The notes under the pieces were generated by a model. It was not told the origin of the DNA. It searched no databases and saw nothing but the letters and a program-made list of their open reading frames with translations. The position numbers were made by a program, and so were the translations under genes. DNA of 56,036 bases from SAR202 cluster bacterium Io17-Chloro-G6 (GTDB lineage: Bacteria; Chloroflexota; Dehalococcoidia; UBA3495): the NCBI GenBank assembly GCA_002816585.1, contig MUCT01000024.1, positions 1 through 56,036 of the forward strand, written 5' to 3'. Below, one piece after another: positions 24,362-30,515 of this stretch (position 1 is its first letter; every line of letters starts with the position of its first letter).

Positions 24362-24814
24362 ATGGACGCAGGAACCGCTCTGGCCATATTCTTCGGAACG
24401 GTGTTGGCCTTATTCAGCATCTTCGTGGTTGGGTATTCCCTCGTCCGGGGAAACCGGTCAGAACCAGACGCTCATGAAAATACCCTACCGGAGAGCGACG
24501 AGCCAGCCCTGGGCGACATCTTCGACGCCATACGCACACTGGAACTGGAACACCAGTTGGGCCGGATGCCCCAAGAAGAGTTCGAGGAGCAGTTCCAAAC
24601 CTACCGGGTGCAGGCGGCCACCGTGCTCAGAGACCAGCTTGAAGCCGGTCGCGGAGACCCCGCCTGGGTCCTGGAACACCAGATTCTCCTGGCCCGTGAC
24701 GCGCAAGAATCTGCCAGCGGAAGGGCCATCGCCTGTCCCGACTGCAGCGCCGCCGTTCCAGAGAGCGCGGTCAATTGTCCCCATTGCGGCGCAGAGATGG
24801 TGTCCCAGCCGTGA
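24362..24814 (+). CDS. Membrane-anchored zinc-ribbon protein with CcmI-like helix pair (150 aa)
   Basis: One N-terminal membrane helix (residues 6-28) is followed by a cytoplasmic-looking helical segment ELEHQLGRMPQEEFEEQFQTYR, which resembles the LDxxxxxGxlxxeEfxxxr hairpin of CcmI, and by a C-terminal zinc ribbon CPDC...CPHC. Its place between ccmF and the next genes suggests a cytochrome c maturation role, perhaps as a CcmI substitute. The next gene starts at an overlapping GTGA, so the two are translationally coupled. Confidence 0.75.
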   Translation: MDAGTALAIFFGTVLALFSIFVVGYSLVRGNRSEPDAHENTLPESDEPALGDIFDAIRTLELEHQLGRMPQEEFEEQFQTYRVQAATVLRDQLEAGRGDPAWVLEHQILLARDAQESASGRAIACPDCSAAVPESAVNCPHCGAEMVSQP

Positions 24815-26070
24815 CCGCTAGGCTGATCGTTCTGGCATTATTGGCCATTGGTCTGTGCCTCGCCTCCATCGGCGGGGGCCACGCGCAGGCTCAGCGGACC
24901 GCCGAGGTGCATGGGCAAGTGGCGAATGGCACAGCGGGAGCAGAGCTGCCGGACGGCCTCAGTGTGTTGATGCTGATAACTGGCCCGGACGGCCGGTTGG
25001 CCGGCACGGGACAGGCGAGGCTCGATGGCCAGGGCCGGTTCGTGTTCCCGAACGTCGAGATCATCGACGGAGGTTCCTACACCCTGAGCATCGACCACCT
25101 TGGCGTTTTCTATGGGACTTCGCTGACGGTCGATGGTTTGGCAGACGGCTTGGCGCTGACGGTTTACGAAACGACCAAGGACGCCTCAATCATCCAGGTG
25201 GAGCGCCAGGTGATGGTGGTTGCCTCTGTGGACAAGAGCGGTCAGACGGTCAGCGCTATTGAGTTCGTCCGCATCTTCAACCCCACAGACCGGACACTGC
25301 TGCCCGACCTGACTAACCTGGAGCAGATCAGCTTTCTGCGCTTTGCGCTGCCACCCCAGCCGGCAGAGTTGAATGTCCAATCGGACCTCCCTGGCGGCGA
25401 CGTGGTCTCCATCGGAACTGGGTTCGCCCTCACCTCGCCCGTTACTCCCGGCGCCCACAGCATCGATTTCTCCTACACCTTTCCCTACGATGATGACACG
25501 CTTTCCTACCGGCAGAGCCTGGTCCAAGGGGCGGCTGTCTTCCAAGTACTGGTTCCGGAGACAATCCCTAATCTGGCGGTGCCAGGACTGAACAGCATCG
25601 ATCCAGTGATCATCCAAGGAACGATGTACCGGGCCTTCGAAGGGAGAAACTTCCCTCCGGGCCAGGGATTGCAGTTGGAGATCACCGGCCTGCCGATGCC
25701 CGGGGTTTGGGCCAGGTTCTCCAACTCGGTCACTGGCGGCGCATTCTGGCAGATCGCCATCCCCAGCGCGCTGGGCGCGACGTTGGCGTTCATGTTGCTG
25801 TGGGGCCTGTTACGAGGCTACCGTCCGGAAACCGCAAGCGATGATGGGCCGGTCACGTCTCCGGTCATGTCTTATGGGGCTGCCGATCCGGCGGAGCGGG
25901 CCAGGGTGATACAGGCCGTTGCGGCCCTGGACCTACAGTTCGAGCAGGGAGGACTTTCCGAAGCGGATTACCGGGCCGAAAGACAGGGTCTGACCGCCCG
26001 CGTTTTGGATCCTGAGACGAGCCAGGACCAGGCAGCGTTCGTAGAAGTCCAAGGTGCAGAACCGGAATGA
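24811..26070 (+). CDS. Exported membrane protein of unknown function with CcmI-like tail (419 aa)
   Basis: A signal peptide (cleavage probably after GGHAQA) leads a long extracytoplasmic region: a carboxypeptidase-regulatory-like or Greek-key beta domain (about residues 25-115) and a second beta-rich domain. A membrane helix follows at about 310-335, then a short cytoplasmic tail ending in ALDLQFEQGGLSEADYRAER, a CcmI-like helical hairpin. GTG 24811 overlaps the preceding stop. The next gene begins in the ATGA overlap at 26067. It is a candidate structural partner for haem lyase; no direct homologue is recognised. Confidence 0.75.
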   Translation: MTARLIVLALLAIGLCLASIGGGHAQAQRTAEVHGQVANGTAGAELPDGLSVLMLITGPDGRLAGTGQARLDGQGRFVFPNVEIIDGGSYTLSIDHLGVFYGTSLTVDGLADGLALTVYETTKDASIIQVERQVMVVASVDKSGQTVSAIEFVRIFNPTDRTLLPDLTNLEQISFLRFALPPQPAELNVQSDLPGGDVVSIGTGFALTSPVTPGAHSIDFSYTFPYDDDTLSYRQSLVQGAAVFQVLVPETIPNLAVPGLNSIDPVIIQGTMYRAFEGRNFPPGQGLQLEITGLPMPGVWARFSNSVTGGAFWQIAIPSALGATLAFMLLWGLLRGYRPETASDDGPVTSPVMSYGAADPAERARVIQAVAALDLQFEQGGLSEADYRAERQGLTARVLDPETSQDQAAFVEVQGAEPE

Positions 26071-26624
26071 CCAAGCGCGGCTGGATAATCCTGGGTGGCG
26101 GTATTCCTTTGTTGGCTTTGATTGCCCTGCTGACCTGGGCGTCCATCCGCTCCGGTGGAAACCCCGGGGGACTGTCGGTGAACTCGGATTTCGTGGAAGC
26201 CGAAATAGACGCCGGCCCGGCCAGGGACTTTGAACTCCAGTTGATCGGCGGCGGCGCCCTGAAGCTCTCAGATCTTCGAGGCAAGGTGGTCATGGTGGAT
26301 TTCTGGGCTTCGTGGTGTCCTCCCTGCCGGGTGGAGGCTCCAACTCTGCTCAAGGTGTACCAAGAATTCCAGGGTCAGCCGGTGGAGTTCGTCGGAGTGG
26401 ACATCTGGGACAACGTGGGAGACGCCGAGGTATATCTTCAACAGGAAGGGCTAACCTACCCCAACGGTTTCGACGCCAGCGGAATCATCGCCATCGACTA
26501 CGGCGTCCGGGGAATCCCTGAGAAGTACTTTATCGGCCGGGACGGAGTGGTCGCCAAGAAGCTATCCGGCCCGTTGACTGAAACTGTTCTACGAGACACC
26601 ATAGACGAACTGCTGGCAAAGTAA
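26067..26624 (+). CDS. TlpA/ResA-like thioredoxin, membrane anchored (185 aa)
   Basis: An N-terminal membrane anchor is followed by a thioredoxin-fold domain with the active site WCPPC (Cys84, Cys87) in VDFWASWCPPCRVEAPTL, the cis-proline region GIPEKYFIG, and an insert typical of TlpA/ResA/CcmG. It would keep apocytochrome c haem-binding cysteines reduced outside the membrane. Its overlap with the previous gene and the ccm context support this role. The start codon overlaps the preceding stop as ATGA. Confidence 0.9.
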   Translation: MTKRGWIILGGGIPLLALIALLTWASIRSGGNPGGLSVNSDFVEAEIDAGPARDFELQLIGGGALKLSDLRGKVVMVDFWASWCPPCRVEAPTLLKVYQEFQGQPVEFVGVDIWDNVGDAEVYLQQEGLTYPNGFDASGIIAIDYGVRGIPEKYFIGRDGVVAKKLSGPLTETVLRDTIDELLAK

Positions 26625-26700
26625 GGCAAGAGCCCATTAACGGACTGCTGGCAAGATAATGCCGCGCGGCTCCTAACGGTTGATCGATAGAGGTTATTGG

Positions 26701-27714
26701 ATGAGCACGCCACAAGTAGCGGTTGCCATGGATTGGGGAGGCACCTGGACTCGGACGGCGGTCGTTAACCGGCAGGGTGAGATCCTCTGGCAGTCGCGGC
26801 AGCCCAACCCCCAGGGAGGCACCAAAGAAGATTACCTGACCAACGCTGAGGGGTTGTTGGCCACCGCCATGCAGCAGGCCGGCGGTCCCGTGGCGGGCAT
26901 CGGCGCCGCCGTCGCCGGACCGGTGGAGCCAACAACCGGCACTTTCTTTCAGCCACCCAACCTAATGGTGCTAGACGGATTGTCCTTCAAAACCCTTTGG
27001 GAAAAGGCTTTCGACGTGCCGGTATGGGTGGGCAACGACGCCAACCTGGCCGCCTTCGGCGAATATTATTTCGGGGCTGGAAAGGAGTCCGCGCAAAACG
27101 GCCGCCCGGTAAAGACACTGTTCTACGTCACCGTCAGCACGGGCGTCGGCGGGGGTGTGGTCGACAAGGGTGCGGTGTTCTTGGGCGCCAACGGCCTCAC
27201 CGCCGAGATCGGCCATACGCTTGTCGACACCACGGATAATGCCTTGCTCTGCCAGTGCCAAGCCCGGGGATGCCTTGAAGCTATGGCATCCGGCACCGCC
27301 ATCGAGCGCATAGCCAGGAAGCGATTGGCGGCCGGGGAGTTCTGCAACTCTGCCTTGGCCTCTCTAGCCTCAGACCTGGTGAATTCGGAGGCGGTTTTCG
27401 ACGCTGCGGCGCAAGAGGACCCGCTGGCTGTTTCCATACTGGACGGCGTCGTAACCGCCCTGGCCATCGGCCTGACCAACGCGGTTCACCTGTTCAACCC
27501 CGACATGGTGGTGCTGGGCGGCGGCGTGACCGATGGCTTAGTGAAGCTGGACCTTCTGTCCCAAATCAACGAGCAGATCATGGACCGCGCCATGAGCAAA
27601 CTCCACAAAGACTTCCAACTCACCGCATCACGCCTGGGCGACTCCGTCGGCCTGACCGGAGCAGCCGCCATGGTCTGGGACCAGTTGGGCGTGGAGCAGC
27701 AGCACAGTTTTTAG
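26701..27714 (+). CDS. ROK-family sugar kinase or regulator, glucokinase-like (337 aa)
   Basis: The N-terminal phosphate loop MDWGGTWTRTAVV, DANLAAFGE, the STGVGGGVV segment, and the ROK zinc signature EIGHTLVD...CQCQARGCLEAMASG are present. There is no helix-turn-helix domain, so a kinase acting on glucose or a related sugar is likely. TTG 26680 is possible, but the ATG at 26701 with GAGG about 10 bases upstream is preferred. The stop codon TAG lies inside a degenerate copy of the tRNA-Val 5' half, so the natural C-terminus may have been altered by insertion of the neighbouring element. Confidence 0.88.
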   Translation: MSTPQVAVAMDWGGTWTRTAVVNRQGEILWQSRQPNPQGGTKEDYLTNAEGLLATAMQQAGGPVAGIGAAVAGPVEPTTGTFFQPPNLMVLDGLSFKTLWEKAFDVPVWVGNDANLAAFGEYYFGAGKESAQNGRPVKTLFYVTVSTGVGGGVVDKGAVFLGANGLTAEIGHTLVDTTDNALLCQCQARGCLEAMASGTAIERIARKRLAAGEFCNSALASLASDLVNSEAVFDAAAQEDPLAVSILDGVVTALAIGLTNAVHLFNPDMVVLGGGVTDGLVKLDLLSQINEQIMDRAMSKLHKDFQLTASRLGDSVGLTGAAAMVWDQLGVEQQHSF

Positions 27715-27733
27715 GGTACTTGCTCGACATGCA
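27701..27733 (+). repeat. Degenerate 5' half of tRNA-Val (left end of island)
   Basis: Aligned with the intact tRNA-Val at 29572-29605, 29 of 34 columns match with one gap, including an exact 14-base core GTACTTGCTCGACA. It covers the D arm and anticodon arm in the same orientation and stops abruptly after GCA. It lacks a T arm and acceptor 3' strand, so it is not a functional tRNA. Confidence 0.6.
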
Positions 27734-27803
27734 TTCCGTTCTTGAGGATGTGCTTCCTAGCTACGAACCCCTGTTAAATCCGTCCAGTTATGTGCTGTCT
27801 GAC

Positions 27804-27828
27804 AGGCCGGGAAAATCCCGGCCTTTTT
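27804..27828 (+). terminator. Intrinsic terminator after the ROK gene
   Basis: A 9-bp perfect stem, AGGCCGGGA (27804-27812) with TCCCGGCCT (27816-27824), loop AAA, followed by a T-run to 27828. It ends plus-strand transcription 90 bp past the ROK stop and shields the island. Confidence 0.85.
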
Positions 27829-27871
27829 GTGTCTTTGGGCCTCTGGTTTAATTAGCGTCAACCCAGAAGAT

Positions 27872-28276
27872 TCACTTGTGGGCATTAATCCATTCTAAAA
27901 GCTCAGTGTAACCCGCATCACCGGAGGCAATAGCGACAGCGAGGTCTTCCACGCTCGAATCAAGATACATATGGGTGCCATTTTTGATTAGGAATCCCCA
28001 AGCCACAAGGATTCCTGTTCGCTTGTTCCCATCGTTGAAGATGTGCCCGGAGATAATCCGGTGACCGATTGCGGCAGATTTCTCTTCAAGAGTTGGGTAA
28101 TTGTCAACTCCAAATATGGGATTTGAGACGACCTGAATAAGAGATTCAAGGCCACCCGGAATACGTAAATTGTCCGGTGGCTCAAAGCGCCCACCGGACA
28201 ATTCAATGATCGCGCGATTTAGCCGACAGATTTCGGCATTTGTCGGATACTCTATCGATCCGCTAGAGCTCGCCAT
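27872..28276 (-). CDS. doc: Doc-type Fic-domain toxin (134 aa)
   Basis: The Fic core motif HIFNDGNKR (H78 to R86) matches the Doc subfamily, whose member in phage P1 phosphorylates EF-Tu and stops translation. The N-terminal AIIELSGGRFEPPDN and GHRIISGH surroundings, and a length close to Doc (126 aa), agree. A typical Phd antitoxin, with an AbrB/MazE- or YefM-like N-terminus, is not recognisable. The start overlaps the end of a small upstream gene by 25 bp, the position where the antitoxin normally is. The toxin appears intact. Confidence 0.87.
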   Translation of the reverse strand: MASSSGSIEYPTNAEICRLNRAIIELSGGRFEPPDNLRIPGGLESLIQVVSNPIFGVDNYPTLEEKSAAIGHRIISGHIFNDGNKRTGILVAWGFLIKNGTHMYLDSSVEDLAVAIASGDAGYTELLEWINAHK

Positions 28277-28506
28277 ATGTGTTCGTACGTATGAAGGCCA
28301 CGTGAAAAAATTGATTCATAGGACGAATCTGCAAAAGGATTATCCAAGTTTTGATCGCTCGTGTCGGTGTTTGTTCGACTCTCGGTTACCGGCAAATCTA
28401 GCTGCAGCAATGGTGCTGCAGCTAAGTGCACACGGAGAACGGCTTGCTCGAGTAATCCTTTCTGATCACTTTGTCCAGCGTTGACAGTATCATTTTGATT
28501 AACCAT
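28252..28506 (-). CDS. Small protein upstream of Doc, candidate antitoxin (84 aa)
   Basis: The ATG at 28506 has AGGGGTGAT directly before it. The product is polar, rich in Asp, Asn, Ser and Gln, with a central helix LLEQAVLRVHLAAAPLLQLD and a C-terminal segment DNPFADSSYESIFSRGL. It shows no Phd, YefM or other DNA-binding fold I recognise. It overlaps doc by 25 bp and lies 16 bp after the Ntn hydrolase gene, so the three are probably one operon. As the gene directly before and overlapping a toxin, it is the first candidate antitoxin, but this is inference from position only. Confidence 0.5.
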   Translation of the reverse strand: MVNQNDTVNAGQSDQKGLLEQAVLRVHLAAAPLLQLDLPVTESRTNTDTSDQNLDNPFADSSYESIFSRGLHTYEHIWRALADR

Positions 28507-28522
28507 ATCACCCCTGAGGCTC

Positions 28523-29347
28523 CTAGCTGGTGCCATGTAGAGCTTTCTGTTGAATGAACCGCAGTCCCTCAGTACGGGTAATCGTCACCACGTCAATCGG
28601 TCCGCCCACCCCCCTTAATCCGATACCTAGAGATTGTGCCTTCGTAGTTAAATCGATTAAGAACGTAGCATAATCGATACAATCTTGTAATGGCAATATT
28701 GAGTACGGAACAGGCATCCTAAACGGGCGGATAGCTTCTTGGACCAATGCTAATGCGGTCGAGTCTAGGTTCAAGGAGTTCTCAATGGCTGATAGCAATT
28801 TAGGATCATGTCCGTAGATTAGCCTAGTCGCATATTCAACTTGTCCGCCCCAGGTAATGCCGAATTCATCTTTGCTTTGTTCCACGGGCTTAGGTTCAAA
28901 AGGAATCGTGAACAGAAATGTTTTGCCATACGCCTCGCCTTCGTCTATGCCTCCTACGACGAAAGTCATAGCTCCGCCCTTATAATCCGCGGGCATCTTA
29001 TTTTTCCATTGGTCCATGAAAAATTCGCTGATGACTTCGGCATACCTCGCAGTAGTTAGCCTAACCTCACCGAGTTTGCCGACGAGTTCTGGCACAAAAC
29101 TGTGAGCTGTTCTTAGATCATTTAATTCAGTGCCTATGACGGCCTGTCCGTAGGTGACCGCCGCAACATGTCTGTGGAAGTCATTCAGTCCCGAGTCCGA
29201 ACTGCCGAACGTAAGAAGCTTTGATGCATTGTCGAATGTCACTGGTATTACCATTGACCGTTGAGGATTTTGCGCTTCTAGCGTCAACCGACTGTCCGCA
29301 GCCAGGACAACCCCTTCGGGCCCTTTTATCACTACTCCTAACGACAT
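28523..29347 (-). CDS. Proteasome-beta-like Ntn hydrolase with Ser nucleophile (274 aa)
   Basis: After removal of Met1 the chain begins SLGVVIKGPEGVVLAADSR. This aligns without gaps with the start of 20S proteasome beta subunits, giving Ser1 in place of Thr1, Asp17 and Arg19, all catalytic-site positions. A lysine in FDNASKLL corresponds to Lys33 after a nine-residue insertion. The middle keeps the alternating strand/helix pattern (HVAAVTYGQAVIG, GGAMTFVVGGID). No propeptide is present. It is likely a self-compartmentalising or stand-alone peptidase or amidase. It has an AGGAGGG ribosome site and a repeat-controlled promoter. Its neighbours are a Doc toxin and a tRNA end. Confidence 0.75.
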   Translation of the reverse strand: MSLGVVIKGPEGVVLAADSRLTLEAQNPQRSMVIPVTFDNASKLLTFGSSDSGLNDFHRHVAAVTYGQAVIGTELNDLRTAHSFVPELVGKLGEVRLTTARYAEVISEFFMDQWKNKMPADYKGGAMTFVVGGIDEGEAYGKTFLFTIPFEPKPVEQSKDEFGITWGGQVEYATRLIYGHDPKLLSAIENSLNLDSTALALVQEAIRPFRMPVPYSILPLQDCIDYATFLIDLTTKAQSLGIGLRGVGGPIDVVTITRTEGLRFIQQKALHGTS

Positions 29348-29376
29348 AACCCTCCTAAAAATTATCCAATGATCTC

Positions 29377-29416
29377 ATTATACGTTAGAAAATACGTTAG
29401 AAATCTCCAACGTATA
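29377..29416 (-). promoter_or_regulatory. Island promoter with iterated operator
   Basis: ATACGTTAGAAA is repeated perfectly in tandem (29380-29391, 29392-29403). TATACGTT (29379-29386) and AACGTATA (29409-29416) form an inverted repeat around it. On the minus strand a consensus -10 TATAAT lies at 29377-29382, so the repeats fill the -10/-35 region of the promoter for the Ntn-hydrolase/doc operon. This suits repression by an oligomeric regulator. Confidence 0.6.
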
Positions 29417-29563
29417 ATCCTCGCGCTATTCTAGGACGCCATCGGTTACTCCGATTTAGAAACGACGACTGGGCTCTGCCGAGACCCGAGATTTGTTTCA
29501 GCCGCTCAGGTTCCCACCCGCCTTGACTGGCCAAAGCGGCCCTTGGTACACTCTTGAACGTGC

Positions 29564-29640
29564 GGGCGGTTAGCTCAGTTGGTTAGAGTACTTGCTCGAC
29601 ACGCAAGAGGTCACTGGTTCGAGTCCAGTACCGCCCACCA
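29564..29640 (+). tRNA. tRNA-Val (GAC)
   Basis: A full cloverleaf of 77 nt: acceptor GGGCGGT/ACCGCCC, D arm GCTC...GAGT, anticodon stem CTTGC/GCAAG with loop TCGACAC, variable loop AGGTC, T arm ACTGG-TTCGAGT-CCAGT, discriminator A and encoded CCA. The anticodon GAC reads valine GUC/GUU codons. Position 33, nearly always U, is C here. Its 5' half is duplicated in degenerate form 1.87 kb upstream. Confidence 0.93.
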
Positions 29641-29768
29641 TCGACTGCGTTACCGCACACGGACCCCCTAGCAGAACTTAATCCGATCCCCAAGATACTC
29701 TGGCGGCGGCCTGTGGCTTGAATCACTGGAGCTAGCCCGGTATTGAAATTGCGAGTTAGTGAAACAGG

Positions 29769-30407
29769 ATGGAAGCCGCCCAGTTATTTAAGCAAACGCC
29801 CAATCCCAGAATCCCCAAATTCAACCCCGGCGACACCGTCCGGGTGAACTTTCGGATCAGGGAGGGGGAAAGAGAACGGATCCAGGCCTTTCAGGGCGTC
29901 GTTATTCGTTTCATGAACGGCAAAGGCCCTGCCGCCAACTTCACCGTGCGGCGCATCACCGCCGGCATCGGCATCGAGCGCGTTTTTCCGTTGCATTCGC
30001 CCCTGGTCGAGTCTTTGGAAATAACCAGACACGGCTCGGTCCGGCGCGCCAAGCTCTACTACCTGCGCGGATTGCAGGGACGGGCGGCCAGGATCAAGGA
30101 GCTTAACCCCGTCCAGCGCAGGCGGGCCATGGAAGCCGCCGCCATAGCGGAAGCCGAGGCCGCGGCCCAGGCCGCTGAATCGGCGCAGGAAGTCGAAGAG
30201 CCGGCGGCGGAACTGGATGAACAACCTACGGATGAGCTGGCGGAAGCCTCGGTCGATGAAGTTGAAGACGTAGCGTCCGACGAACCGGAAGAGCCGGTAG
30301 AGGCACCCGAAGAAGAACCGGCTGAAGAAGTCGACGAACCAGCGGTTGAAGATGCTGAAGACCCGCCGGCCGAGGAACCTCCACCGGAGGAACCGGAAAA
30401 AGAATAA
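29769..30407 (+). CDS. rplS: Ribosomal protein bL19 with long acidic tail (212 aa)
   Basis: Residues 1-118 are a normal L19: [48 protein letters not shown] and [21 protein letters not shown]19 sits at the 30S-50S interface of the large subunit. Standard L19 ends near 115-120; here about 95 extra residues follow, first an Ala/Glu helix and then a strongly acidic Glu/Pro/Ala repeat-like tail. No stop or frame shift separates them. There is no good purine-rich ribosome site before the ATG. The usual trmD/rimM partners are absent. Confidence 0.95.
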   Translation: MEAAQLFKQTPNPRIPKFNPGDTVRVNFRIREGERERIQAFQGVVIRFMNGKGPAANFTVRRITAGIGIERVFPLHSPLVESLEITRHGSVRRAKLYYLRGLQGRAARIKELNPVQRRRAMEAAAIAEAEAAAQAAESAQEVEEPAAELDEQPTDELAEASVDEVEDVASDEPEEPVEAPEEEPAEEVDEPAVEDAEDPPAEEPPPEEPEKE

Positions 30408-30419
30408 ACGAACCCATTC

Positions 30420-30442
30420 ACGGCCCGCACTCAGCGGGCCGT
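30420..30442 (+). terminator. Hairpin after rplS, probable terminator
   Basis: ACGGCCCGC (30420-30428) pairs with GCGGGCCGT (30434-30442) around ACTCA, a 9-bp stem, followed by GCTAGTTTTA. The T-run is displaced by five bases, so termination may be partial. Confidence 0.55.
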
Positions 30443-30515
30443 GCTAGTTTTACCATGGTCTCTGAAAGATTACACGGGTGGGTGGCTCGTTCATGTGCCC
30501 ATTTCATGGCCCGGC

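Larger units (their letters stand above)
27701..29640. mobile_element. Putative small tRNA-Val-targeted genomic island
   Basis: About 1.9 kb between the tRNA-Val half copy (27701-27733) and the intact tRNA-Val (29564-29640) carries only minus-strand accessory genes (Ntn hydrolase, small protein, Doc), opposite to the flanking house-keeping genes, and looks richer in A+T. The geometry fits integration at the anticodon arm, with the displaced 5' half left beside the ROK gene. No integrase is present, so it would be a remnant or a passenger mobilised in trans. Confidence 0.45.

Noticed and set aside
26590..26656. CTGCTGGCAA repeated at the end of the TlpA-like gene and 50 bp later
   Set aside because: A short imperfect duplication without other structure; probably a small local duplication, not an attachment site.
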